Assembly (NCBI RefSeq): GCF_034111725.1
Contig: NZ_JAWUWR010000033.1
Span: 51,634 to 115,633 of the forward strand
DNA: 64,000 nucleotides
Source of the DNA: Thalassolituus sp034111725
GTDB taxonomy: Bacteria > Pseudomonadota > Gammaproteobacteria > Pseudomonadales > Oceanobacteraceae
Direction of reading: 5' to 3'
Shown: positions 8,543 through 17,054 of the stretch, in pieces
Position numbering within the stretch: the stretch's first letter is position 1
Layout of the letters: each line of letters opens with the position of its first letter
Notes under the pieces: model-generated
What the model saw: only the letters and a program-made list of their open reading frames with translations
Told to the model about the DNA's origin: nothing
The model's database searches: none
Made by a program: the position numbers and the translations under genes

Positions 8543-10614
8543 TGAGCACTCGTGATTTCTTAGTAGAGCTAGGTACTGAAGAGCTACCTCCAAAAGCACT
8601 TAAAAATCTGTCCAACGCGTTTGCTCAAGGCATTGAACAAGGCTTGAAAGACGCGGGTTTAACCATGGGTGCGATTGAACAATTCGCCGCACCGCGTCGT
8701 TTAGCCGTGCGCATTGCTGCGTTACCCGAGCAACAAGCCGATCAAGAAGAAGTTCTGTACGGTCCGCCAGCAAACATCGCTTTTGACGCCGATGGTAAGC
8801 CAACCAAAGCCGCATTAGGCTTTGCGGCCCGCGCCGGTACCGACGCGTCTGAATTAAAAACAGCGCCTGATTCTGACAAAAAGAATGCCGGTAAGCTGAT
8901 GCTCGAACGTACGATCAAAGGCAAGAACACCACTGAGCTGTTAGCCGCAATTGTGCAAAACAGCTTGGATAAACTGCCGATTCCTAAGCGCATGCGCTGG
9001 GGTTCGTCGCGTATTGAATTCGTGCGCCCAGTACAGTGGTTAGTCATGCTATTTGGTAACGACGTAGTCGATGCCGAAGTGCTTGGCTTAAAAGCCGGCA
9101 ACACCAGCCGTGGTCACCGCTTCCATGCACCGGGCGAGATCGTTATCGAACACCCGTCAGAATACCAAGACAAGTTACGCGCCGCCTATGTGATGGCGAG
9201 CTTTAGCGAACGCGGCACTTTGATCAAAGAGCAAGTTACGGCCGAAGGTAAAAAACTGGGCGGCGAAGCCGTCATCAGCGACGACTTGTTAGACGAAGTA
9301 ACGGCCCTAAACGAATGGCCAGTGGCTTTGGCGGGGTCGTTTGATGAAGACTTCCTGCGCGTGCCACCAGAAGCCTTAGTGTCTTCAATGAAAGAACACC
9401 AGAAGTACTTCCACGTAATGAAAGACGGCAAACTGCTGCCAAATTTCATCACCATCGCCAACATAGAAAGCAAAGATCCACAGCAAGTGATCTCGGGTAA
9501 CGAGAAGGTGATTCGTCCGCGTTTATCCGATGCTGCTTTCTTCTGGGATACCGATCGTAAAAACCCATTGGCTAGCCGTTTCCCGAAATTAGAGAACGTG
9601 GTCTGGGTGAATGGTCTTGGTTCTACTGCCGACAAAACTCGTCGTATCAGTGCCTTAGCCAGCAAAATTGCCGAGCACATGGGGGCCGATGTGGCGCTGG
9701 TGCAACGCGCTGCACACCTATGCAAAAACGATCTTGTTTCGAACATGGTGACTGAGTTTACCGACCTACAAGGTTTGGCCGGTAAGTACTATGCCGAACA
9801 CGATGGCGAGCCAGCAGACGTTGCGGCCGCTATGGTCGAGCAATACATGCCTGCGTTCGCTGGAGATGCTTTACCGGCAACACAAACCGGTACGCTGATC
9901 GCCTTGGCGGATCGTCTCGACAGCCTTGTCGGCTTGTTTGGTACTGGCCAACTGCCAACGGGTTCGAAAGACCCATTTGCACTGCGCCGCGCTTCATTAG
10001 GTGTGTTGCGTTTGCTGGTTGAAAAGCAAATCAACATCGACCTTGGCGACTTAATTGATTGGGCGTTGGCGAATGAATGGGCCACGGAACTGCGCGCCGA
10101 TACCAAAGCAACGCTCACTGAATACCTGTTAGATCGTTTCAGCGCTTGGTATCAAGACGAAAACATCCCAACCGGCGTGTTCCAGTCTGTTCGCGCACTG
10201 GGCGTAACCAATGCGTTGGATATTAACCGTCGCGTACAAGCGGTATTTGCCTTCGGTAAATTAGAAGCCGCCCAAGCACTCGCCGCTGCCAACAAACGTG
10301 TCTCCAACATTCTAGCTAAGAATGGCGGTGAGAACGTTGAAGCCACAGTGAATGCTGAACTGCTGCAACAAGCCGAAGAAAAAGCGCTAGCTGAACAAGT
10401 TGCCGCGAAAAAAGCCGTGGTTGAGCCACTGCTCGCGAATGGCGATTACAGCGCAGCGTTAACCGAATTGGCTGGCCTACGTGAAGTGGTCGATGCCTTC
10501 TTCGACAACGTAATGGTCATTGCCGATGATGAAGCCGTTAAGAACAACCGCCTAGCGCTGCTTAAACAGCTCAGTGGCTTGTTTATGGCAATTGCGGATA
10601 TTTCAGTGCTTTAA
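8542..10614 (+). CDS. glyS: glycyl-tRNA synthetase beta subunit
   Basis: GlyS is the tRNA-binding beta chain that partners GlyQ. Its 690 residues match the family. The N-terminus FLVELGTEELPPKAL is diagnostic, AAPRRLAVR and EHQKYFHV follow in the expected order, and an HD-like segment and a C-terminal anticodon-binding domain with FFDNVMVMAD-like sequence close the protein (here FFDNVMVIADD). It overlaps glyQ by one base and is followed by a strong terminator, so glyQS forms a two-gene operon. Confidence 0.97.
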   Translation: MSTRDFLVELGTEELPPKALKNLSNAFAQGIEQGLKDAGLTMGAIEQFAAPRRLAVRIAALPEQQADQEEVLYGPPANIAFDADGKPTKAALGFAARAGTDASELKTAPDSDKKNAGKLMLERTIKGKNTTELLAAIVQNSLDKLPIPKRMRWGSSRIEFVRPVQWLVMLFGNDVVDAEVLGLKAGNTSRGHRFHAPGEIVIEHPSEYQDKLRAAYVMASFSERGTLIKEQVTAEGKKLGGEAVISDDLLDEVTALNEWPVALAGSFDEDFLRVPPEALVSSMKEHQKYFHVMKDGKLLPNFITIANIESKDPQQVISGNEKVIRPRLSDAAFFWDTDRKNPLASRFPKLENVVWVNGLGSTADKTRRISALASKIAEHMGADVALVQRAAHLCKNDLVSNMVTEFTDLQGLAGKYYAEHDGEPADVAAAMVEQYMPAFAGDALPATQTGTLIALADRLDSLVGLFGTGQLPTGSKDPFALRRASLGVLRLLVEKQINIDLGDLIDWALANEWATELRADTKATLTEYLLDRFSAWYQDENIPTGVFQSVRALGVTNALDINRRVQAVFAFGKLEAAQALAAANKRVSNILAKNGGENVEATVNAELLQQAEEKALAEQVAAKKAVVEPLLANGDYSAALTELAGLREVVDAFFDNVMVIADDEAVKNNRLALLKQLSGLFMAIADISVL

Positions 10615-10647
10615 GATAATCTCTTAACTAGGATGAAATATTCATAA

Positions 10648-10673
10648 TAAAAAGGAGCCTCGGCTCCTTTTCT
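10648..10673 (+). terminator. Rho-independent terminator after glyS
   Basis: A perfect AAAGGAGCC / GGCTCCTTT stem with a two-base loop is followed by TTTCTATTT. Confidence 0.85.
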
Positions 10674-10713
10674 ATTTAATAGTTCAGACTCAGTAAGATA
10701 AAAGGAATTTACT

Positions 10714-11079
10714 ATGCACTATTCAGGCTCATGTCACTGCGGCGCTATTAAGTATGAATTTGAAAGTAACGTGATTGATAGTGGGCTGCGCTGCAATTGT
10801 TCAATGTGTCGGAAAAAAGGGGCATTGATGTCGGTATTAACCGTACCGGTTGATGAGCTAACACTTGATGTAAAAGACGATGCCTTGACCACTTACACCT
10901 TTAATAGCCATCATGTGAAACATCATTTTTGTAAAGTCTGCGGCATTTATACCTTCCATAAAAGTAAGGTAACAGGCGGCTATCGGTTGAACTTAGGTTG
11001 CATCGACAACCTAGATATCGATAATCTCCCTTTCACTTTCTTTAATGGCGCCAACCTGCCGAGCATTACGGAATCCTAA
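10714..11079 (+). CDS. GFA/CENP-V family zinc protein
   Basis: This 121-residue protein belongs to the glutathione-dependent formaldehyde-activating enzyme (GFA) fold. It has the three cysteine clusters of the family: SCHCGAI near residue 7, CNCSMCRKKG around 29-38 and FCKVCGIY around 73-80, which bind structural and catalytic zinc. Many members have no shown formaldehyde activity, so only the fold is assigned. An AAGGAA Shine-Dalgarno lies 7-8 nt before the ATG. It separates glyS from gmhB, which are often neighbours in related genomes, so it may be an insertion. Confidence 0.87.
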   Translation: MHYSGSCHCGAIKYEFESNVIDSGLRCNCSMCRKKGALMSVLTVPVDELTLDVKDDALTTYTFNSHHVKHHFCKVCGIYTFHKSKVTGGYRLNLGCIDNLDIDNLPFTFFNGANLPSITES

Positions 11080-11083
11080 TTTT

Positions 11084-11635
11084 ATGAAGCTGATTATCCT
11101 CGACCGCGATGGTGTACTAAATTACGACTCCGACAATTACATTCGTTCGGTGGATGAATGGCAGCCAATACCGGGTAGCGCTGAGGCCGTTGGTCGTTTG
11201 TGCAACGCAGGCTATACCGTTGCTGTGGCGACGAACCAGTCGGCGATTGGCCGTGGATTTTTCCCTATTGAAGTATTAAACGGCATGCACAACAAAATGG
11301 GTTCGTTAACGGCTGAACACGGCGGTGAATTTGCGCATATCGCTTTTTGCCCGCATGTTCCTGATGACCATTGTGATTGCCGTAAGCCAATGCCAGGCTT
11401 AATCCACCAAATTGAACAAGCGTTAGGTATTTCTGCTAACGATGCTTGGATGGTAGGTGATTCACTCACAGACTTAAAAGCTGGGGCCAGTGCCGGCTGT
11501 AAAACGGCACTAGTAATGACAGGCAAAGGCGAACGCACGCTACCGAAATTACAGGCTGATGCAGAACTCTGTGATCGCCCTGTATTCGACGACTTGTCGG
11601 CCTTTGTGGATTGGTTGCTAGGCCAAGCAGAATAA
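11084..11635 (+). CDS. gmhB: D-glycero-beta-D-manno-heptose 1,7-bisphosphate 7-phosphatase
   Basis: GmhB removes the 7-phosphate in the ADP-heptose pathway for lipopolysaccharide inner core. The 183-residue HAD enzyme opens with LIILDRDGVLN, giving the nucleophile Asp7 and acid/base Asp9. It carries the zinc-loop CPHVPDDHCDCRKP typical of GmhB, and GDSLTDLKAG as motif IV. I place the start at the ATG at 11084; a longer reading from 11045 would add 13 residues overlapping the previous gene and lacks family support. The Shine-Dalgarno is weak. Confidence 0.93.
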   Translation: MKLIILDRDGVLNYDSDNYIRSVDEWQPIPGSAEAVGRLCNAGYTVAVATNQSAIGRGFFPIEVLNGMHNKMGSLTAEHGGEFAHIAFCPHVPDDHCDCRKPMPGLIHQIEQALGISANDAWMVGDSLTDLKAGASAGCKTALVMTGKGERTLPKLQADAELCDRPVFDDLSAFVDWLLGQAE

Positions 11636-11771
11636 AGCTCACTTCTTATCATCGCCGCTTTATTACCACTGGGTTTCCTCGTACTCTAATTGCATACAGC
11701 CTAACTTGAATGCCCAGCTCCGCACCGCGAGATGGGCGTGAATTGGGCGGATCATAAGCCTGCGAGAAGCG

Positions 11772-12581
11772 ATGAGTAAAAAACCAGTATTAACGAGTAT
11801 TCAACTTGCCTTTTATGGCGCACGCACACTCTTGCTGTACCTATGGCTAAGTGTGTTCACGCTATTTTGGATGCTACCGAGCCTAATATTCATTCCCCTA
11901 TTGCCGTTAAAGTTACGTCATCGCTGGGTGGCACGCCCGCTGTGTCGCGTGATTCTATGGTCAGCAGAGGCAATCACCGGCATACACTGGCGTGTTGTCG
12001 GTGCAGAACATATCCCAAAGGACGAACAGCGTTGCGTTATATTAGCTAAACACCAAAGCAGCTGGGAAACCTTCATGCTACCCGTGTTGCTGTACCCGCA
12101 AGTTCAGGTCGCCAAGCAAGAACTGACCAAAGCGCCCCTCTTTGGTTGGCTATTGAAACACATGCACCCGATATTGATTGATCGCACACAGCGCGCCCAA
12201 GCGTTAAAACAATTAGTAAAAGACGGCGCGGAACGCTTACATAGCGGCTTTCATATTTTGATATTCCCAGAAGGTAGCCGCGTGCCGCCCGGAACTCGTA
12301 AAGCCTTCTCTAAGGGCGCGGCAATGCTTGCAGTAAAAAACAATGCCCCCGTGCTGGCCGTTGCTCATAATGCCGGAGAATTCTGGCCGCATGATCATTG
12401 GATAAAACGCCCAGGAACAATTACTGTCGCCATCAGCCCGGCGATTGATACAACAAATTTAAGCACCCAAGAATTACACGATCAGGTTGAACACTGGATC
12501 AATTCCACCGTCGAAGAGATATCATCGACAAAGTTCACTGGCACCATAATTACCGACACGACCAGTGGTAAGCGCTTTTAA
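11772..12581 (+). CDS. plsC: 1-acyl-sn-glycerol-3-phosphate acyltransferase (PlsC family)
   Basis: This membrane acyltransferase makes phosphatidic acid from lysophosphatidate. In its 269 residues a hydrophobic N-terminal region (about 20-45) precedes the HX4(D/E) catalytic motif, here KHQSSWE with His94 and Glu99, and the substrate motif FPEGSRVPPG. The glyQS-gmhB-plsC neighbourhood is common in gammaproteobacteria. Other acceptors, such as lyso-ornithine lipid, cannot be excluded, because PlsC homologues vary. Confidence 0.88.
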   Translation: MSKKPVLTSIQLAFYGARTLLLYLWLSVFTLFWMLPSLIFIPLLPLKLRHRWVARPLCRVILWSAEAITGIHWRVVGAEHIPKDEQRCVILAKHQSSWETFMLPVLLYPQVQVAKQELTKAPLFGWLLKHMHPILIDRTQRAQALKQLVKDGAERLHSGFHILIFPEGSRVPPGTRKAFSKGAAMLAVKNNAPVLAVAHNAGEFWPHDHWIKRPGTITVAISPAIDTTNLSTQELHDQVEHWINSTVEEISSTKFTGTIITDTTSGKRF

Positions 12582-12605
12582 TTTAGATTAACCAAGGACA
12601 TTAAC

Positions 12606-12791
12606 ATGCAGATTCAAATTACCGGTTTGTTTGGGCTTATTATTCTGATTGCAGATATTTACGCTTTGATTAACGTCGTGCAGTCGCGCCGAACGTCAAC
12701 TGGCGCTAAGGTAGTATGGATTCTTGCGATTCTATTCTTGCCAGTCGCTGGCTTTGTGGCTTGGTTGCTATTTGGTCCACGCGATAAATAG
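12606..12791 (+). CDS. small PLDc_N-type membrane protein
   Basis: The 61-residue protein has two predicted membrane helices (about 5-24 and 34-54), a short RRTSTGAK link and the ending WLLFGPRDK. This is the pattern of the cardiolipin-synthase N-terminal domain standing alone (PLDc_N). An AAGGA Shine-Dalgarno precedes the ATG. Role unknown; it may associate with a membrane partner. Confidence 0.75.
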   Translation: MQIQITGLFGLIILIADIYALINVVQSRRTSTGAKVVWILAILFLPVAGFVAWLLFGPRDK

Positions 12792-12820
12792 TTAAAACAA
12801 GACACCATCGAATACGCTAC

Positions 12821-12852
12821 AAAAAAGCCCCGCTAAATAGCGGGGCTTTTTA
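12821..12852. terminator. bidirectional Rho-independent terminator
   Basis: AGCCCCGCT and AGCGGGGCT form a perfect stem with an AAAT loop, flanked by an A-run and a T-run. It serves the convergent genes ending at 12791 and 12868. Confidence 0.92.
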
Positions 12853-12867
12853 TTACTTACTAGTTAA

Positions 12868-14361
12868 CTAAGCCTCTTCAGTACTCGGTTTGATATCGGA
12901 CTTAGTCTCAGCCTTAACTTCTGGTGTAGCCTCTTGGGGTTTATCCAATTCAATTTTTGCACTTGGCGCTCGACCCGATTTATCTTCACCGAAATAGATG
13001 GTTTGATGAGGGAAAGGTATTTCAATATTGCGCTCGTCGAACGCTATTTTCATACGACGATTATATTCACGCATAACACTCCAACGGTCGTGAGATTGGG
13101 TTTTAATTCGGGCCTTGATCATTACGGCGCTGCCAGCAAATTGATCGAGACCAAATATCTCCATCGGTTCTAATATCTTCTCTTTATAAACATCATCGTT
13201 GCGTAAATCTACATCGATTTCTTTTAAACATACCAGTACATCATCAATGTTCTCGCGATACGCCACGCCAATATTAAATAACGCAAAGCTGAAATCTTTG
13301 GTTAGATTTTTAACTACCGAAATATCACCAAATGGCACGGTTATTACAGCGCCATCCAGATCTCGTATCTGAATTTTCCGTAAGGAAATTTTTTCGACTA
13401 CACCAAAGTGATCACCTAGTTGAATGACATCGCCTATTTGCAACAGGTCTTCGAAAATAACCGTAAGCCCGGTCAGAAAATCTTTCACTAAGGTTTGCGC
13501 ACCAAAACCTACTGCAATACCTAATACACCCGCACCGGCAAGAAGTGGCATGATGTCGATACCTAACTCCGACAGCACCACCATAGTGGAGAGCAGACTG
13601 AGGGTGAACATTAAAATATTACGAATGATAGGAGTGATGGTTTGAAAGCGGCTACTCGATAAATGGCTATTTTTATGAACAATAAGTTCTAGTAAGGCAT
13701 TTACCCCTTCCCAAATGAGCATAAAAACCAAAGCAACGACAATAAGCATAAAGGCCGATGAGAAAACGGATTCAAATGCTAGAAATTCTGCGGCTTTCGG
13801 ATAGTAATCGGATAGTACGTTGGTGCAGGCATAAAGGCTGACAATAAAACCGAACAAATACCCAGCCCAACGTTGCAACGAGAATAATACTTGGAAGCGA
13901 TCTCGACCTAACTCTAAACGCTTAGAAATTGTACGCATGCGCTTTTCTAAGCGGACGGCCAACATGCCATTTAAAAAGACAAAAACGCCAATAACAAATA
14001 AGGCCACCAATAAAACCAGCAAATCACCGATTAGAGAGTCACTAAACCCGTATGAATTTAAAACTCGCATGAGTTCATTCGCTAAACCGTTACCGGTGCT
14101 GTCTAAATCAATCAAGCCATCAACAAGAGAATCGCTAGGGACAGGCTCATTAACTTCCAACAATAGCTTTAGCTTTTCAACCAGTGCGCCTCGATCGGCT
14201 TCGCTCTCTAATGTGGATATTAAGTCTTCTATTTTTTGCACTTCCTGCGGCGGTGCCTCTGAAGATGCTTGAACAGTAGAAGATTGATCAGCAGCCACGG
14301 CACTCTCGGAAAAGAAAAGGCTAGATAGCAATACAGCGAACATAATACTTAGATAACGCAT
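12868..14361 (-). CDS. MscS-family mechanosensitive channel
   Basis: This 497-residue inner-membrane channel begins with a cleavable signal peptide (MRYLSIMFAVLL...AVAA). A periplasmic helical region follows (to about 110), then several membrane helices and the MscS pore segment with Gly/Ala-rich GVLGIAVGFGAQTLVKD and DFLTGLTVIFEDLLQIGD. Next come the beta-domain and a charged Lys/Glu-rich C-terminal tail. I place the start at 14361, where GGAG lies at the right distance; the longer reading to 14406 would put 15 residues before the signal peptide. The role is probably osmotic-shock relief. Confidence 0.9.
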   Translation of the reverse strand: MRYLSIMFAVLLSSLFFSESAVAADQSSTVQASSEAPPQEVQKIEDLISTLESEADRGALVEKLKLLLEVNEPVPSDSLVDGLIDLDSTGNGLANELMRVLNSYGFSDSLIGDLLVLLVALFVIGVFVFLNGMLAVRLEKRMRTISKRLELGRDRFQVLFSLQRWAGYLFGFIVSLYACTNVLSDYYPKAAEFLAFESVFSSAFMLIVVALVFMLIWEGVNALLELIVHKNSHLSSSRFQTITPIIRNILMFTLSLLSTMVVLSELGIDIMPLLAGAGVLGIAVGFGAQTLVKDFLTGLTVIFEDLLQIGDVIQLGDHFGVVEKISLRKIQIRDLDGAVITVPFGDISVVKNLTKDFSFALFNIGVAYRENIDDVLVCLKEIDVDLRNDDVYKEKILEPMEIFGLDQFAGSAVMIKARIKTQSHDRWSVMREYNRRMKIAFDERNIEIPFPHQTIYFGEDKSGRAPSAKIELDKPQEATPEVKAETKSDIKPSTEEA

Positions 14362-14435
14362 ACAAGCTCCATGCGGCGAAGGTAATATATCGACTAACAT
14401 CCTCATAAGAGGTTCCTATTGCTCGCGCTGACACG

Positions 14436-14897
14436 CTAGCCCAAGCGCGACTCAATATCTTTTACATCTTCCATGACTACAAAAGTACTGGTTTGCGTCA
14501 CGTAAGGCAGCGCTGAGATTTTTTCACCTAGCACAGCACGATAACTTTCCATGTCGGAGGTTCTAACTTTCAATAAGTAATCAAAATTCGCAGCGATCAT
14601 ATGACATTGCTCTACTTCTGGAATTTGTCGCACAGCTTCATTAAAAGCATTTAATGCTCGCGTTTTAGTATCAGACAACGACACCTGTACAAATGCTACG
14701 TGACGAGTACCAATTTTCTTCAAATCCAATAATGCGACGTAACCTAAAATAAAGCCCTGATCTTCCAACCGCTTCATTCGTATTTGGCAGGGTGTTTTTG
14801 ATAATCCTACGCGCGATGCCAATTCCGTTACCGTAATTCGTCCATCCTTTTGCAATTCATGCAGAATAGACATGTCTAATTTATCAAGATTTTCCAA
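14436..14897 (-). CDS. Lrp/AsnC-family regulator, probable proline-catabolism activator
   Basis: The 153-residue protein has an N-terminal winged HTH (LDMSILHELQKDGRITVTELASRVGLSKTP, split here as LDMSILHELQ and ELASRVGLSK) and a C-terminal RAM effector domain. It is divergent from putP and next to putA. In alphaproteobacteria and vibrios an Lrp-type PutR in this position activates put genes in response to proline. Because the PutA here lacks its own DNA-binding domain, this protein is the obvious candidate regulator. The link is by context; no binding site was proven. Confidence 0.85.
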   Translation of the reverse strand: MENLDKLDMSILHELQKDGRITVTELASRVGLSKTPCQIRMKRLEDQGFILGYVALLDLKKIGTRHVAFVQVSLSDTKTRALNAFNEAVRQIPEVEQCHMIAANFDYLLKVRTSDMESYRAVLGEKISALPYVTQTSTFVVMEDVKDIESRLG

Positions 14898-15313
14898 ATT
14901 ATCACCTCTCCAGCACAGACAGTATGAGTGCCCGCTACCCCGTTAATTGTATGTCGTGCATTTTGGTCATTTTTTGCGCACAGCATAGAAAATTGCACCA
15001 ATATGATGAATCATTAGCAAAACCAGCAAATCTTACATAATTTGGGATATTGCCCTAATAATCTAATGAATTATATTCATTTTCACTGGATATGTTAGTT
15101 ATTTAGGTCTTTATCCTGCGCCACCTGCTCTACTCTTTAAATGGACTTAAAAAATAAAATACCTCGTTTCGTAAAAATAAATAGCCGTAATCCATCTTAA
15201 TCCGTAACCACGACTTAGTTTGCACGCTCATATTGTGCCTTTGAGTCAAATTATGGATAGGCATACGACTAGAAACAACGGTTTTAAAAAACAACGATCC
15301 CTTGGAGGCCGCT
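14898..15313. other. 416-bp divergent regulatory region, Lrp-type gene / putP
   Basis: There is no gene. It is markedly AT-rich and holds promoters for both directions. Imperfect inverted elements around 14950-14990 (GTCGTGCA ... TGCGCACAGCA) are possible sites for the Lrp-type regulator, but I could not settle a consensus. Confidence 0.5.
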
Positions 15314-16780
15314 ATGGTTACGTTAACCTTTATTCTCTATCTCGCACTGATGATGGTCATCGGTCTGGTTGCATACCGCAGAACGAAAGATCTTTCCGAT
15401 TACGTGCTGGGTGGGCGTAATTTAGGGCCAGTTCCAAGTGCGCTAAGTGCCGGCGCATCCGACATGAGCGGCTGGCTGTTACTCGGTTTACCGGGGTTTG
15501 CCATGAGCGACGGTTATGGCGCTTTCTGGTTGGCAGGTGGCCTACTTGTGGGCACTTGGCTTAATTGGCTCATTGTCGCACAGCGCTTACGCACCTATTC
15601 GCACATGGCCGATGATGCTCTGACCCTTCCCGCCTTCTTCGAAAAACGCTTCGGCGATCACTCCCACACCTTGCGAGTTGTTTCCGCCTTTTTCATCCTC
15701 GTTTTCTTCCTCTTTTACACCAGTGCTGGCCTCGTCGCTGGCGGTAAGTTGTTTAACACTGTATTTGGCTTAGATTATGAAATCGCCGTGATCGTTGGGG
15801 CTGCGGCCGTCATCTCTTATACCTTATTTGGTGGTTTCTTAGCCGTATCGTGGACGGATGTTGTGCAGGGCTTACTCATGGTCGGCGCGCTTGTACTGGT
15901 GCCGGTAATCGCATTGAGCGACCTCGGTGGTTTAACCGCAACCTTCGCCGCCATCGAAGCCAAGAATCCTGAATTACTCGATATGTTCACCAATGTCGAT
16001 GGCTCCAGCATTACCATTATCGGTACTTTGTCCTTGGTGGGTTGGGGTCTTGGTTATTTTGGTCAGCCGCATATTCTTGCCCGCTTCAAAGGTATTAGAA
16101 GTAAAGATGACGTACCCGCAGCACGCCGCATTGCAGTGTTATGGACAGGTGTTTCAATGGCAGGCTCGATCATGATTGGCTTATTCGCCATTGCGTATTT
16201 AAAAGCGGGTCTTGGTGATAGCGAGACGGTATTTATGGTCATGGTTGATGCCCTCTTCCATCCGGTCGTTGCCGGTATATTGTTGGCGGCTATTTTAGCG
16301 GCGGTGATGAGCACGGCAGATTCGCAATTGCTGGTCTCTTCTTCAGCCTTGGCAGAAGACTTCTATAAAGCGCTCTTCCATAAAAACGCCTCACCACAAC
16401 AGCTCGTTAACGTTGGCCGCATTGCGGTGGTTGTGATTGCGGTGATCGCTACCTCGTTAGCACTGGATGAGAATTCAGGTGTATTGGCACTCGTGTCTTA
16501 TGCTTGGGCTGGTTTTGGTGCTGCATTTGGTCCTGCTTTAATCTTCAGCCTGTACTGGAAACGCATGAATCGCTGGGGCGCTTTGGCGGGCATTCTTGCC
16601 GGTGGCGTTACTGTGGTGGTTTGGAAACAGCTATCCGGTGGTATTTTCGAGCTGTACGAAATCATTCCGGGCATCATCTTCGCCTGCATCGCCATCGTTG
16701 TGGCGACCTTAGCGACGCGCCCACCGGAGCAACGACTGCAAACCCAGTTCGACGACGTCGTTACTGCCGTGCGTAGCTAA
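15314..16780 (+). CDS. putP: sodium/proline symporter
   Basis: PutP imports proline with sodium. The 488-residue protein belongs to the SSS family with about 13 membrane helices. The motif LSAGASDMSGWLLLGLPG in the second helix region is typical of PutP. I start it at the ATG at 15314, because GGAGG ends 5 nt before it; a TTG at 15302 would overlap that Shine-Dalgarno. It lies between the Lrp-type regulator gene and putA, giving a transport-plus-oxidation proline unit. A strong hairpin without a U-run follows at 16792-16823. Confidence 0.94.
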   Translation: MVTLTFILYLALMMVIGLVAYRRTKDLSDYVLGGRNLGPVPSALSAGASDMSGWLLLGLPGFAMSDGYGAFWLAGGLLVGTWLNWLIVAQRLRTYSHMADDALTLPAFFEKRFGDHSHTLRVVSAFFILVFFLFYTSAGLVAGGKLFNTVFGLDYEIAVIVGAAAVISYTLFGGFLAVSWTDVVQGLLMVGALVLVPVIALSDLGGLTATFAAIEAKNPELLDMFTNVDGSSITIIGTLSLVGWGLGYFGQPHILARFKGIRSKDDVPAARRIAVLWTGVSMAGSIMIGLFAIAYLKAGLGDSETVFMVMVDALFHPVVAGILLAAILAAVMSTADSQLLVSSSALAEDFYKALFHKNASPQQLVNVGRIAVVVIAVIATSLALDENSGVLALVSYAWAGFGAAFGPALIFSLYWKRMNRWGALAGILAGGVTVVVWKQLSGGIFELYEIIPGIIFACIAIVVATLATRPPEQRLQTQFDDVVTAVRS

Positions 16781-16791
16781 CTTCGACGCAA

Positions 16792-16823
16792 CCTTCGCTG
16801 CCTCTTGATCGCGGCAGCGAAGG
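16792..16823 (+). terminator. hairpin downstream of putP
   Basis: CCTTCGCTGCC pairs perfectly with GGCAGCGAAGG (11 bp, 10-nt loop) 11 bp after the putP stop. There is no T-run, so it is a weak terminator or an mRNA-stabilising 3' structure. Confidence 0.5.
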
Positions 16824-17002
16824 AATTCGCGCCATAGATAAAACGTCTTTAAATTATTACTTTTTTAGTTTTTATGATTTGAAAATCAAAATATTAAAAG
16901 ATTTTTACGCATAGAAACCCACAAATATAGAGAAATAGCTTTTAAAAGCATTTGTACAATGAAAGACAATCGATTCCATGTCCGGATTTTAAGTTAGTAC
17001 CC

Positions 17003-17050
17003 GTCTCCTAAAAACGCAGACGGTAGATCCGGCCACCGTTTATAGGAGAC
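17003..17050 (+). promoter_or_regulatory. putA leader hairpin that buries the Shine-Dalgarno
   Basis: GTCTCCTA (17003-17010) pairs exactly with TAGGAGAC (17043-17050), which contains the putA Shine-Dalgarno GGAG. The pairing continues, with one mismatch, through AAAACG/CGTTTA or alternatively an inner ACGGT/ACCGT stem. The putA ATG is at 17055, 4 nt beyond the hairpin. In this fold translation should be blocked, so opening by an RNA, a ligand or a protein is a likely control point. Confidence 0.65.
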
Positions 17051-17054
17051 ATGT